A stretch of 64,000 bases of DNA from Diphasiastrum complanatum (GCA_029204225.1 CM055108.1:48620996-48684995), one strand, 5' to 3'. Positions 1 through 11,030 are shown, counted from the stretch's first letter. Notes: generated from the sequence alone by a model not told the origin. Translations and numbers: made by a program.

Positions 1-2
1 TG

Positions 3-978
3 CCACCTAATTTTGATGCTGCACAGGCTAGTACCAGCCAAGATCAGAGCCAGCAGGCAGCATGGGGATTTCAACCTGATCAAGGGTCTGAAGGCCAAGA
101 CCAAGGGCAGACATATGCGGCCGCTGAGACACGAGACCAGAGCCAAGGCACAACCACCAGCCAGGGCCAAGCAACATCATCCAGAGGCTCACGAACGATA
201 TCTGCCAGCCGGGCCTTCCGAAGACTGAAATCCATGGAGGAGAACATCAATGAATTTTTATCCAAATATCCCCACGAGTCATCAAGAGGCGGTTGGCAGA
301 TATCATTCTCAGCTCAGGCCATCAAGGGAAAAGAACTGCAAGCCTTACCCGCCCTCCAACCACAACCGAAGTGGCGACAACAGTTATCTGAGAGAGACCC
401 TGCGGCCATCAGGGCTTACGTGACGAGTCCGCAACAATTACGGGTGAACGCACATTTTTTGCCAGTCCAAGAAGATCCAAATGGGCGGAATGCGGCACTC
501 CTCTGGACCAAATCACACTCAACAATTTCACCTGGCCAATCATCAAATCCAAATATGGGTGGACAACGGATGTAGATGCCAGAAGGGCTCTCTCCGCATT
601 CGCCAGTCACTACATCAACTGTCCCGATCCCACAGTCCGCGCTGCAGCCACTTACGCCTGGGACTTGGAATATTTAATGGGCATTGAAACAAAATGGGAT
701 GATTTTCTTCCCTCCATATTTTCTGATCCAAATAAGGCGCTCACTTCCGACAAAGTCGAAGATCAGCTGCCAGTCGCTCGCGTATATTACCGAGCTGCAT
801 TTCTTGGAGATCCTTGGACGAAAAATTCCAAGCATGGATGGATCAGGAATGGCTGACAAAAGTCCACAAGTCCTTCCACACGCCAAAAGACTCGAAGAAA
901 TTGGACCGTCTCAACTTCATGGAAGATGTTACGGGATATCTCATCCACCAGAGGCGGTCCAAGAGAACGCTCTACTAA
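3..978 (+). pseudogene. W-family protein, copy 1 (5' end outside window, frameshifted)
   Basis: I do not recognise this protein. An open frame enters from the left edge (frame of base 3) and encodes a Gln/Ser/Thr-rich, probably disordered stretch. A more ordered part follows, starting near MEENINEFLSKYP (234 onward). Around 505-512 the coding sense moves to a second frame (NNFTWP, then DP.VR, LMGI...WDDFLP, and VARVYYRAA near 776-796). Near 800 it moves again to a third frame (KFQAWMDQEWL) that ends at TAA 976-978. The second W copy at 14472-15353 keeps the same motifs in one frame, which is how the frameshifts were placed. An LTR-like sequence begins about 50 bp downstream, so this is probably the protein of a non-autonomous LTR element. 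A host gene captured beside an LTR is the alternative. The family assignment rests only on the two copies in this window. Confidence 0.6.
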
Positions 979-1024
979 ACCGGCAGAGTGCCGAGGGACC
1001 GACACTACTTCAGGCCGTGGGTCC

Positions 1025-1807
1025 TGTTGGGGGTATTTCCAACAAAATGTAAATAAATAAAATCCTCCAATAAAATGTGTTGAGAAGGCATGGGATCCTA
1101 CGTGTATAAGCCCATGGCCCAATGAGCACGCAATTGAAGTTGTAAATAAAATAAACTTGAATTGGGCCTTGTAATTAAAATAAAGTTAGAGGCCTAATGT
1201 CATTTTTAAACTTAGAGATCACTTTTTAGAGTTGGGTCCAAATTGGGACTCACATGAATCTTCTGATTTCGAATGTACTTTTTGTGGACCCTTGGATCAA
1301 GTTGGGTCCAAGGTGAATGGCTAGGATCATTGTGAATATTAGCCAATAAGATTGAGGGGCAAGGGCCTTCCCCATTTTATAAAAAGACACCATTTATACA
1401 CTATTTCCATGCCTAATGAGAAGGAGGAAACTCTACCATTTTTAGAAGAGAAGCATCCTCATTTGCTATTCACTGCTTGCTATTGCTCTTGGTTATGTTT
1501 TCTATTGCTTTCTATTTCCATGTTTATTGTTTGCCATATAATGAATGTTTTTCCATTAGCAACCATAAGGAGCATTTCAACTAACCTCCACCCTCACTCT
1601 CTTTCTCTCTCTTTCTCTTCTCTTCTCAATCTCTTCTTCTCTATTCCTTCCCTTCAACCAAACTATGATGAATGTTAGTATAGAGGAGTAGAGTTAAAGA
1701 GGAGTAGTATAGTGGTGAGTAGAGTTAAGGGAGAAAGTAGGAAATTAACTAAAAGTAGCATCTATGCATAGTTAGACACCTATCCAGTGATCTAACCTTT
1801 GTTGACA
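1025..1807 (+). repeat. Putative LTR of W copy 1
   Basis: The segment starts TGTTGG with a nearby inverted partner CCAACA (1025-1044) and can end at TTGACA (about 1807). A TATA-like TTTATAAAA lies about 350 bp in (1374-1382) and a pyrimidine-rich CT stretch at about 1596-1640. Its length and TATA offset match the LTR behind W copy 2 (15498-16300; TATA-like at about +335). No partner LTR is inside the window, and the polypurine tract before it is poor. Boundaries are estimates. Confidence 0.45.
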
Positions 1808-1809
1808 GA

Positions 1810-2406
1810 CGGAAGGGCTATACTACGAAAGATCTTTGACCCCATAGGCTCTAATGTCCATGCTTTGTTTCGCCTCATCGACTCGATCTCTTCTGACATT
1901 GCCTGTTTTCAGAGTTCTCCCTCTGGACTCTAAATAGCTTTTTGGTATGTTGCTGGCTCTTCTGTGAAGCTGCAGTACTCGAACTACGCGTCTTCGCTCC
2001 ATTGAAGATTGTCAAAATAGCGGTCTGGAGGTCTTCTTTGTCTTGTTGACCTTCCAGGTTCGTTTAGTCGCTGTTTGAACATTTCTTATTCATGGGGTCG
2101 ATCCTCTGTTTCCTGCTGCTCTGGAGTATGGGGTCCTACATTCCGATTTGATGACTGTTCTCGATCTCCCTCTTGAATAGGCAGCAGTGTGAAGATCTCA
2201 TGGCCTCTTTCGTCTTTCAGTCCAGGGAATGTGGACTCGTTGAACTTTACATCTCTGCTCGAAATAACCTTCTTCGTGGTTGGATCGTAGAGTCTATACA
2301 CATGTGTTCTATTCGAGTAGCCAACCATGATTGTTTGCTCGGATTTGTCGTCGAGCTTGCTTCTCTTTTTCTTTGGAATGTGCTTGTATGCTGCACATCC
2401 AAACAC
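1810..2406 (-). pseudogene. Copia F2: integrase C-terminal region and start of RT leader
   Basis: Minus-strand copia pol. The 2406-2086 frame begins MFGCAAYKHIPKKKRSKLD and continues TIMVGYS...YRLYDP...VISSRDVKFNE, the usual region after the copia integrase core. Below 2086, broken frames still read RRPPDRYF and EEPATYQKAI.SPEGE, which precede the RT domain in copia polyproteins. The similarity stops near 1810, exactly where the W LTR-like segment ends, so RT and RNase H of this element are missing from the window. Confidence 0.8.
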
Positions 2407-2439
2407 TCGTGCGTATGACAGATCAGACTTTCTACCTGT

Positions 2440-3234
2440 CTACATCTCGTATGGTGTTTTGTTCTCCAGCGCTGTTGTTGTAGTTCTGTTCTGCAGGTGT
2501 ATAGCTGCAGCTATTGCCTTGGCCCAGAATTGGCCTGGAAATTGAGCTTGTGCTATTATGCATCTGGCTCCTTCGACTCGCATTCTGTTTTTTCTTTCTG
2601 CCACACCATTGTATTCTGGTGTGTATGCAGAAGTAAACTGGTGTTCAATCCCCTGTTCTTCACAGAATCTTGAGAATTCTGTGCTTCTGTATTCACCTCC
2701 ATTGTTAGATCTAAGGATCTGTATCCTTTTTGAGGTGTGTCGCTCTGCGAATGCCACAAACTTCTTGAAAGAATCAAATACTTCGGATTTCTTCTTCAAG
2801 TAGTAGATCGTGGTCATTTGGCTGTAATCATCTATGAACGTTAGAGAATATCTCGAACCTGAGAGCGAATTTGTTTTCATCCGTCCACACACATCAGAGT
2901 GGACAAGCTCAAAAATTTCCTTGGCTCTTCTTCCTTCGTGTGTGAATGGATTCCGATGTTGCTTGCCTTTATGACAAGCTTCACAGAACCCAGCCTCGGG
3001 CCTTGATATTTTGAGACCTGTGACAATGTCCTTTGTGCTCATGTCATACAGGCTCCGCATGTTCAGATGATACATTCTCCTATGCCAGAGCTGATCTTCA
3101 TTTTTAGAAGCATTTAATATGCTATCAGAGTTGCTGATTATTTTGGCTTGGTAGAGATTTCCTTCTCTGCATCCGACCGTTAGCAACTTGTTTGTCGTCT
3201 TCTCAATCATACGGCAAGTGTTGCCGTCGAACAA
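2440..3234 (-). pseudogene. Copia F2: GAG-pre-integrase and integrase core
   Basis: This 264-residue frame contains the pre-integrase zinc segment (LWHRRMYHLNMRSL...CEACHKGKQHRNPF) and then the integrase catalytic core: HSDVCG, FIDDYSQ (first catalytic Asp), LRSNNGGEY (second Asp-equivalent position is now Asn, RSN instead of RSD) and YTPEYNGVAERKN (catalytic Glu). It lies directly downstream of the protease frame on the minus strand. Integrase would insert element cDNA into host DNA. The D-to-N change and the frame breaks around it suggest an inactive copy. Confidence 0.9.
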
Positions 3235-3457
3235 AACTCAAATGTCTAGATCTGCCATCTTGGAGACAAATAGCAGATCTTTTCTGAGTGAGGGCACATA
3301 GAGTGCTCCTGGCAGCTCTGCTTGGCTTGACAGTGTTTGTAGCGTGTATGCTTCCATCGCCTAGAATCACTGCTCTGTCATTTTCGAGTTCGCGAAAGTT
3401 GATCAAGACCTTCTTGTTGCAGGTTATGTGAGATGTTGCTCCTGAATCGATGACCAC
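3203..3457 (-). pseudogene. Copia F2: aspartic protease
   Basis: The frame opens VIDSGATSHIT, the retropepsin active-site motif DSGA of copia proteases, followed by NCKK-like and ILGDG segments. It then degenerates near residue 45, where the frame shifts before the integrase frame. The enzyme would process the Gag-Pol polyprotein. It sits between the zinc-knuckle part of Gag (3424-3630) and integrase (2440-3234), the normal copia order on this strand. Confidence 0.8.
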
Positions 3458-4345
3458 ATCGTAGTCATGTTCGGAGTAGCTTGTCGAAGCTTTGTCGAGT
3501 ATTGTGAAAGCCTCTTCATCTCTTTCTGCATCTTTAGATGATTTGCAACGTTTGTCTTTTCAGCTTTGTTTTTTCTTTTTGGGTTGAATCTGCAGTCGTA
3601 TGTAGAATGCCTTTTCTTCTTGCAGTGCATGCAAGGTATTACTGGATTGAACTAGCATTTGTTGGCCGTATGGCCTGGTTTGTGGCAGTGATCGCAGAAA
3701 GAAGATTGTTGATTCGAGGACTTCGTCTTCTCGAATCTTGGCTTGTTTTTGTTCTTCTTCTTTCCTTTCATGAAGAGAGCCTTCTCTTGATCACTACTTT
3801 CCTCTCCTTCGTCTCTCATCAGTCTCTCATCAGCGACAAGACTGACTGTTTTGTCTAATGTCATATCTGGTAGACTCAATAGCGGCTGATAGGATGTCAG
3901 TAGAGATTTCATGAAGTACATCAGCTGCTGTGGTGCTGGGACTTGGTGCTCCTGTCCTGATGCAGCAAGTTGAGCGAAGATCGTTCTGATCTTCTCAACA
4001 TGCTGGTTGCCATCCCACCGTATTGATTGCAGCTGATTGTGAAGGTGCATGACTAAAGCTGCAGTCCTCACTTCATACTTCTACTTTAATCTTTCCCATG
4101 CTACATGACTGCTTTCGCAGTCTTCAATCTGCATGAGTAGATCTTCATTTATGGACGAAACGATGATCGCCATTGTGCGCTCATCCTTTCAGATCCATTC
4201 AGCTCTCCTCGGGTCTCCCTTTGGAGGCTGCACCTCTGAGAGCTCGGTCACCGACTAGATGCCTTCGCCCTTCAAGAGTGTTTTGATTCTGAATTTCCAG
4301 ACTGATTGCTACTCTGGTCTGGATTGTCGTAGCCATATTATGTTG
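3424..4345 (-). pseudogene. Copia F2: Gag with zinc knuckle
   Basis: Gag would start near 4334-4336 (MATTIQTRV). It runs through IIVSSINEDLLMQIEDC, then the 4071-3652 frame (MHLHNQLQSIRWDGNQHVEKI..., basic linker KGKKKNKNKPRFEK) to a CX2CX4HX4C zinc knuckle (CDHCHKPGHTANKC). A second, damaged Cys/His motif follows in the 3630-3424 frame (MHCKKKRHSTYDC). Gag packages element RNA into virus-like particles. Stops and frame changes near 4080 and 4250 show decay. Two knuckles in a row also occur in the F2 copy at 37900-38100. Confidence 0.75.
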
Positions 4346-4384
4346 TCTGCTAGAGGTATCCTTGGATTCATAGATCCCTTTTAA

Positions 4385-4645
4385 GGAGTTCCAAGCCTCC
4401 TTGGCCGAGGTTCAAGATGCCACTTCTTTAAGAAGTGCATTACTAGCATTCATTTTAAGACAATGCAATGCTAGTCTAGATCTTTTCTTGTACTTCACAA
4501 GATCTTGGCCTCCTTGAGGCTCTTACTCTTCAACAAGGACAAGATCATACAAATCTTGGAGCACTAGAAGGGACTCCATTCTTACTTTCCATATTGAATA
4601 ATTACTTGAATTTAGCCTCTCACTAGTTTCAAGAAGATAGGCTCC
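4385..4645 (-). pseudogene. Copia F1: N-terminal gag fragment
   Basis: Read on the minus strand, this decayed stretch matches the F1 Gag start seen intact at 50361-49669: a YLLETSERL-like start near 4640, then a WKVRMESLL-like stretch, RSRLALHCLKMN-like text and an EAWNSLK-like end. It abuts an F2 gag at about 4380 with no intervening F1 sequence, so the rest of this F1 element was lost or overwritten. No long frame remains. Confidence 0.6.
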
Positions 4646-5455
4646 AACTGAACCCGTATTTAACTAGTAACAAGTACAACAAATGTACTATTCAGGAGTC
4701 TCCCTATTCTCTTTTTCAAAATTTAGCCTCTAGGCTACTCACTTGAATCTCTCTCAACTCAAGAAGCAAGATCTACAATGATCTTAAACTCAAGGAACAT
4801 GGGAATCAAATTCTACACAAACTATTCAATTGAAAAACTCGGATTTGAGTCTTGGAAGTTCCAATGCCTTTCTATGGTGTTTAGAATGGATTTTAGTCTC
4901 ACTCTTGAACTAAGCTTCAAAACTCACTCTCAATGATTTGGAGGTTTAACAAACATCTAACACCATTCCACATCAAATCTACAATGAGATCAATGGATTT
5001 TCACAAAGCAAATCACTAGTCTCACTCTTCACAAATTGTTTGAAGTACACACTAAGATATGGTGAAAGTACAACTCCAGCAGCCTCTCACACGTGTGACT
5101 TGAACTTTACACACTAATTTGAACTTCAAATCCACAAGTAAACAATTGGTTAAGGTCGCCTTCCTTCAAATTGATTCTAGCACCAATGCTTTTGGCAAAA
5201 TGAAGTGATTTGGATCATCATCAAAGCTCTTAGACTTGGCTTTGATACCATGTCAAATTTCAGAGTTAAGGACTCATTTTGATCCACAAATGATCAATAA
5301 GAGTGATTGGTAGCTTGGGATCTTGATCTATATCAAGACTTGAATCCAATTTTAGCTTCTACTTGACAATTTCTAGTGATCCAAGCAAGAACAATCAAGA
5401 AAGATGATCCAAAGGCTTCACACGTGTGAAGTACAATTGGTGTACAGTCTGTTAT
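4646..5455 (-). mobile_element. Copia F1: leader, primer-binding site and 5' LTR end
   Basis: The primer-binding site is at 5238-5250, minus-strand TGGTATCAAAGCC, complementary to the 3' end of plant initiator-Met tRNA with one mismatch to the usual TGGTATCAGAGC. The LTR end TTTGACA abuts it at 5251 and LTR-like sequence continues to about 5455. The leader spans about 4646-5237. Palindromes CACACGTGTG occur at 5088-5097 (leader) and 5416-5431 (16 bp, LTR). The same pairing recurs in the other F1 elements. The LTR start is not identifiable. Confidence 0.6.
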
Positions 5456-5870
5456 CAGAAAATATGTTTACTAAAGAAATACCAAGCTTTCCATGTTCGT
5501 ATGGCAAATATTATGTTGGAGAGGTAAGAGAACTAGATAGAGTAATTTTCATTCTATGTTTGCAATTTCAAAAAGTATGTTGAAGAGTAGTGAGATGCAC
5601 AAGGATGGGGCTTCTGAAGTTTAGGATTATGGCACTTCATTTGTTGACGAAGTATATTATCTTTGTGTAATTTGTAGAGGAAAAATGCCCCAAAGAAATA
5701 GAGACTTTCTTGTCTTCCATTTTCACACAGCTTTGATGACATGAAACAACCAATGACCATTATTCTTTTTGGATATTGTATGAATTTATTGCTCTAATGA
5801 TTTGAGTGTGTAGGTATTACTACCTGTAGAACTAAGAACCTATTATGAGCCATGACTAATGGTATGAATA

Positions 5871-6045
5871 CTGACCTTTCTTTGAAGGTATGTGCAGATA
5901 CTCACGAAAGTGCCTGAAGAACAAGAAAAAGAATAAGAAGCCTTCTGTGCTTAAAGACTGACCTTTCTCTGAAGGTATGTGCAGGTACTCATGAAAGTGC
6001 TTGAAGGACAAGAATCGAAACAAGAAGCTTTCTAAGCTTAAGACA
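5871..6045. repeat. Two-copy tandem duplication, about 87 bp
   Basis: The unit beginning CTGACCTTTCT.TGAAGG occurs twice in a row (about 5871 and 5959), with about 10-15 percent differences by eye. A short related phrase (AGGCT.A.AGGA.TCTATAA) is also repeated just after, at about 6058 and 6106. Confidence 0.7.
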
Positions 6046-6169
6046 ATTAACAAAGAAGGCTCAAAGGAGTCTATAAGGAATGTTTATTTCTAAGTCTATA
6101 ATGAAGGCTTAGAGGACTCTATAAAGATTGGGACCAGGCCAAGAGATTGATCACCCTATGGACCTTTTC

Positions 6170-6256
6170 CACCATGATTGAGGATGGGCAACCTCTAGAA
6201 AAAAGTGCGAATGACCATGATTGAGGATGGACAACCTCTAGAAAAAAGTGCCAATG
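6170..6256. repeat. Two-copy tandem duplication, about 43 bp
   Basis: The unit CCATGATTGAGGATGG.CAAC followed by CTCTAGAAAAAAGTGC is present twice back to back, differing at two or three bases. No gene is attached to it. Confidence 0.75.
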
Positions 6257-6810
6257 AATTAATGACTGTTATGCAAAATAAGATGGGGATATTTGGCTTT
6301 TTCCCTAGTAAGATTGCACTTGGGTGAATTCCCAAGTTGCGACAATGAAAATCCATATCTTAATTAGAGGCCAAGTCTAAAGCTTGTGCCACCTACCTCT
6401 ACCTACCTTGCCACATGGCTTTTAGGCTCTTTTACACCTAGTATGGGGCGCCCTCCTACAATCTCACTTCACCATCCAACTCATCCTAACAACTCTCACA
6501 AGCTAATACACCTCACCCATTCACTTTCTCTAACTAATACACCTCACCCATGCACTCCACTTCATCTTTAGTCCAATTGGAGTCTTTCCCCACACCTCAT
6601 GCACTTGTACTTGACACCTCATTCACTTTGGAATGCTTCTCCACTCTCTACATAAGTGGAAATGTGCCCCCTACCAAGAGGATTCCATCATTTTGCATCC
6701 TAGCTCCTTCCTTTTGTTTGTATTTGTGTACATGTGCTTTGGAGAAGAAGTTTGAAGCTTTGGCTCACGAAGGTTATACCAAATTTTGGATTGGAATCTC
6801 AAATCCTCTT

Positions 6811-6813
<3 letters not shown>

Positions 6814-6881
<68 letters not shown>
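6814..6881. repeat. CT dinucleotide microsatellite
   Basis: An uninterrupted (TC)n tract of about 34 repeats. It makes long Ser-Leu strings in two frames, which are artefacts and not proteins. Confidence 0.95.
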
Positions 6882-6884
<3 letters not shown>

Positions 6885-7315
6885 TCACTTTCACAATCTA
6901 TCTATACCATCTCTCTTGTGCTACATCTCCATTTTGGAGTATCTGCACTATAAACTAAACTTGGCCATTCTTCTAACTCGGCCCACTACTACCAAAAATC
7001 CAGCAACTAATTAATTATGAAACAAAGCTCTTTCTCCCCCAAACTCGGCCTTCCATAGGTCAAAGAACTGTACAAAATAATCTTACGACCTTGATTCAAG
7101 ATTTCAAGTTTCTAGAGTTCTTTATCATTGCATGTCGAAAGAACTAGAATTTATGAGGAAACTCCTATGGCTTTGACAAGCTAGATTTAACAACAAGTCT
7201 ATTAAAAGGAACAAAGTTCATGTTCCACTTTTTAAGATCCTTTCTGGGAATCCAATGTATATGTAATTGGCCAAGGCCAATTCATTTTGCATAATTTAAA
7301 GATATCCTTCCGGGA

Positions 7316-7329
7316 GGGGGGGGGGGGGG
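7316..7329 (+). repeat. G14 tract beside a GC-rich island
   Basis: Fourteen consecutive G are followed at 7330-7356 by an unusually GC-rich stretch containing GGGCCC, CCCGGG and GGTACC within 20 bp. The surroundings are AT-rich. It could be a real microsatellite or an assembly or library artefact. Confidence 0.8.
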
Positions 7330-8252
7330 CGCGGTTGTTGGGCCCCGGGGGTACCCATCTTGACCTCTCAATGCTTTTGCTGCATGTGAATGAATTTTTG
7401 TGATTCATTGTTTTCGAGATTTATTTTCAAGTCTAATTTGATTTCATTTAAGTTGATTCGAGACTTGTTTTATGTAAAAGTAAAGTCAGTGAGTTCAAGA
7501 TCCTTAAGATTGTAGGTAACCCTCCCTTGAGGTTCACACTTTGTCATGCCCTTGAACTAGCTTTGGAAATATGCTTTACTTGATTTGTATTCAATTCTCT
7601 ATGCCAATAATTGTGTTCATGTCAAATAGTCTCAATGTATTGATTCATTTCTTGAATTTTGGGATAGAAGAAGGCAACACAAATTACTCTGTTTCTCAAT
7701 TAGTTTTTGATATGTATTTTATTACCATAAGGAAATTTCAAATGCCAACATATTTCATTAGTCTTCTGGAGTTTCAATACTTTTGAGAACAAATTGCCCT
7801 ATGTACATTTGTAAGTATCTCTAAACTCGAATACAAAAACCAAAAAAGGTTATTAAACACTACTTGAGCTTCGCTATAATCGTGTTCCAAATTGCAAAAT
7901 TGTGGAAAGAAATTATGTTCGTGATTACAAAAGAAGAGGCAAACTATGCCTTTACTTGCTTTGTATGTAATGTGCATACAAAACTCATAAAGTGGATACA
8001 GATAGACAATGAAACTCGTTGAGACGCATGCATATATTGTACCAAACCCATTGATATCAGAACAATGCACTGTTATCCGATTATTTGATTAGAAACACGT
8101 ACAAGTAGCAATTGGATTTTATAGAATACTTCAAACGCCAATCAATTGTAAACAATTGAATATGCGACTTTCTAGTAATCAGCTGATCTTAAACATTTGA
8201 CGAGTTGGATGGAAGGGACAGAAGGATTGAAGAAGAACTTAGTGTTGAGGCT

Positions 8253-8798
8253 CTAAGGACTTGCAGCAAACAAGAGCAGACATGATATTGCTAGTGGCAT
8301 CAACATTACTATTGCACCCACTGCACTCAACTTCAGCCTTGCCGTAAGCTCCAGCGCACCATTGTCTTGTTGACTGGTAAAACCGGTTTCGGTGCTTCCT
8401 TGTTGCTGGCCTCCGCTGTTTCCTCCTCCTGCGCTGCTGCTGCTTCCTGTTGCCTCACCTGACTGATAGCTTCCTCCTGTGCTGCCGCTGCTTCCCGATT
8501 GATCACCTGACTGATAGCTTCCAGCTCCTATTGTGGTGCCGCTGCTCCCCGACAGAGAAATATCGCGTTCTACGTGGCTAACCACTCCCCCTTTAGTTCC
8601 ACTGAGGGCCTCTCGGCCAGGGAGTGATTGATACAATGCACTCCCAGCTACCTGCAAACCATTAGACAGAGTTGATGCAGTGATACTTTCAGACGTTAAT
8701 ATTCTTTCACTGCTCAATAGCTGCATTCCCTGCGGCTTGTGCTCTATAAGAAAAAGGATCGCAAGCAATACGATCATGCTTCTGCTCCCTTTCATCAT
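8253..8798 (-). CDS. Ser/Gly-rich secreted protein, probably GPI-anchored
   Basis: I do not recognise a named family. Starting at the double Met at 8798/8795 (minus strand, G at -3) the product is 181 residues. It has an N-terminal signal peptide (basic start MMKGSRS, then core MIVLLAILFLI), a mid-region of low complexity with two imperfect repeats of a SYQSG.(D/E)...GSS unit (about residues 95-145), and a C-terminal hydrophobic tail (AVGAIVMLMPLAISCLLLFA) that ends three residues before the stop. Signal peptide plus terminal tail with no cytoplasmic end is the layout of GPI-anchored wall or plasma-membrane proteins, such as arabinogalactan-like ones, although Pro is scarce here. The frame stays open to 9143, but the TATA box at 8895-8902 and a CAG repeat in the presumed leader favour the 8798 start. 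It is the only likely host gene in the window. Confidence 0.65.
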   Translation of the reverse strand: MMKGSRSMIVLLAILFLIEHKPQGMQLLSSERILTSESITASTLSNGLQVAGSALYQSLPGREALSGTKGGVVSHVERDISLSGSSGTTIGAGSYQSGDQSGSSGSTGGSYQSGEATGSSSSAGGGNSGGQQQGSTETGFTSQQDNGALELTARLKLSAVGAIVMLMPLAISCLLLFAASP

Positions 8799-8841
8799 GG
8801 CAGATAACGAGTAGCGTGAAGAAGCTTTTTGGCAGACAGTA

Positions 8842-8859
8842 AGCAGCAGCAGCAGCAGC
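8842..8859. repeat. AGC trinucleotide repeat in presumed 5' UTR
   Basis: Six AGC units (GCT on the gene strand) lie about 45-60 bp before the start codon of the 8253-8798 gene. A short TCATCG-type repeat follows at about 8871-8885. Both fall between the TATA box and the start codon. Confidence 0.85.
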
Positions 8860-8894
8860 TTAAGGCGCTCGTCATCGTCATCGTCAAAAAGGGC

Positions 8895-8902
8895 TTTATA
8901 TA
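8895..8902 (-). promoter_or_regulatory. TATA box of the GPI-type protein gene
   Basis: Minus-strand TATATAAA lies 97 bp before the start codon. With a usual 30-bp spacing, transcription would begin near 8865 and give a leader of about 65 bases. A weaker TATATA is present at about 9109-9115. Confidence 0.6.
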
Positions 8903-9258
8903 CAAAAAATGACGCACGGGCCGAATCTGCCTCCTCCCAAAAGGAAGCTGCACCCTGGGTCCTGAGGGGGCTACTCTCCAGGGAAGGAGGGGCCGAGGCG
9001 ATGACCCTTGGAAGCACGCAGCCCCAAGTGGGTCCCGGGAAAGCGCAACATGGCACCGGCACCAACGCCTCCCTCCCCTGGGCACACACACATGTGAGAC
9101 ATTGAAGAGTATATATGGCTCCAAAGAAAGTTCCCACAAACAATTATGAGATAATTCTCTTGTTGCCCGGTGACATGACACATTGTCACCGGGTAGCCAA
9201 TTATTAAAAAAAAGTGTGCTCATCGGCTGCCAGCCCAAACTAGTGCGCCTAGGAGATA

Positions 9259-9279
9259 GGGGGGGGGGGGGGGGGGGGG
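9259..9279 (+). repeat. G21 tract
   Basis: Twenty-one consecutive G on the plus strand, about 460 bp upstream of the GPI-type gene. Long G runs are uncommon in AT-rich plant DNA and can form quadruplexes. A length error in sequencing is also possible. Confidence 0.9.
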
Positions 9280-10761
9280 ACAATAAAGAATATGGCATTT
9301 AACAAAAACAACAAGTGATTGCTTGCAAGCCACATGGCCTTGCCTTAGAAATTCATGTTGTGAGGACTTTTTCGAAAACTTTATACCTTGGGCATCCACA
9401 TTTGTTGAAGTAGATAGAGCCATGTTGTTGTGCATAACGAAGAGTTCTCTAGTTGGCAATTGCAAGTTGAGATGCATGTCAAATACCTAGTTCCCCTTCA
9501 AAGAAAGGCAAATGTTCTTTACAAAATGTCAATTAAAATACATTATGAAAAATGACCAATCTTTTTAAAAAAAAAATGAAAGGTTAAATTTCATACAAAC
9601 TCAAAATTATGAAGCTATATAGGATTGTGTGTAAGAATGATGAAGTCATTTATGTTTTTAGATTTTGAAAGGTAACCTTCAAATATATATGTCATTTGAA
9701 AGTTAAAACTACAAGAATCTTTCAATTTGAAAAGTGTGTGTGCACTCAAATTCCAAGCGTGGCATGGTAGCGTCAAGGAGAGGACTAGCCATTATTTTTC
9801 ATATTATACAAACTATCCAATTTCATGTGAGTTGACCTTAAGACTATGTATGACAGACAAAAACCTTCAAATGCCATGAATTTTAGGTTCCATAAATTCG
9901 AGACTCAATCAATGAGGGCTTCATATTTTAGAATTGAGCTAGATCTCATAGCATGACCTATGCCTCGAAAGCTAAAATATTATAAGGGAGCATCTTCATG
10001 TTCACACTCTCATCAAGGAGATTGAAGGGCTATAACTTTAAGCCTGGAATGGAACAACATCTAGAAATGGCAATAAGCTCCACCCCATATGTTTGAAGTT
10101 AAAACTTATAGCCAATCTAAGTTAGTAGGACAAAATCAAGTCTCATTACCATGTGCTAGGTAATTGGAATTTGGGGTTCTCAAACTCAAACTGAACTATC
10201 TATTCATATACTTCGTACGATTACTGGTGACACGTATGTAAGGTCAAAGAAACAATATGCCCTTGCACCAACATCCGAAATTTCGTAACGTATGCCCTAC
10301 CAGGACTATATGGAATCATAATAAACAAAAACATGAACATAGTATAGTAACGTTGGCTAGGGTCTACAGCCGGCTATGCCAAGGAGTTCAATGAGCATTG
10401 TAACCTTCCTAGTGGCATATGTTATGCATGAAATCTCTCTGCTACATTGGAAACCTAGTCACTTTGAGAAACTGTGATCTCTTTACACGTGTGGTGATGT
10501 CTACCTTAAAGATTGAGATTGAAATTGAAATTGAAAGAATATGAATTGGAACTTATTCCAAATTTGAACCTCATGACTTTGTAGAATATTAGGCCATGAA
10601 CTCATATTCTTAGTAGAGTCTTTGGAGATAATTTTCATTACTGTACATTTCAAGTCTATCTAGAAATCATAAACGTTTTATCTGTTTCATGGAAGACAAG
10701 CATCAAATATGTTTATGATTGACTTCTCACACTATGTATTTATAGTAAGGAGGTACTTTTA

Positions 10762-11030
10762 GTGAGCTTTTTCTATTTGGAGCGACCTTCTTGGGCACCA
10801 GCCTTGCATTTTCCCTAGTTGTGTGTCATGAATTTGCACTCCAAGCACATAAAGCTACAAAACTAGAATCAAAGGCTAGTTGATAGAATGATAGCTTTTT
10901 GCATTTGGAGCGAGCTTCTTGGGCACATGCCTTGGGCACCCGCCTTGCATTTCCCCTAGGCTTGTGTCATACATTTTCACTTAAACACATAAAGCCACAA
11001 AATTAGAATAAAAGGCCACAGAGCGATAAC
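10762..11030. repeat. Two-copy tandem duplication, about 134 bp
   Basis: Both units start GAGCTTTTT or AGCTTTTT, contain TTTGGAGCGA.CTTCTTGGGC, then CTTGCATTT.CCCTAG, GTGTCAT and ACATAAAGC.ACAAAA.TAGAAT. The second begins at about 10892 and carries a small internal insertion. Confidence 0.75.

Larger units (their letters stand above)
5456..8100. other. Intergenic, no supported gene
   Basis: No reading frame here shows a recognisable domain. The content is AT-rich sequence with several local duplications, one long CT tract and one G tract (listed separately). The frames at 6386-7014 are low-complexity or lie across the CT repeat. Cytosine-rich text at 6400-6680 followed by a CT tract could be a decayed LTR or promoter, but nothing confirms it. 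Confidence 0.5.

Noticed and set aside
6550-7014. A 154-codon plus-strand frame with a long Ser-Leu repeat
   Set aside because: The repeat is the translation of the CT microsatellite (6814-6881). The flanks show no domain and the composition is that of non-coding DNA.
7316-7356. Cloning-vector polylinker contamination
   Set aside because: ApaI, SmaI and KpnI-like sites occur together, but the sequence does not follow a vector polylinker order I know. Flanks on both sides look like the host. Kept only as an oddity.
8799-9143. Upstream extension of the GPI-type protein frame (start at 9143)
   Set aside because: The extension includes the TATA box and the CAG repeat and has no signal peptide of its own. 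The 8798 start gives a coherent secreted protein.
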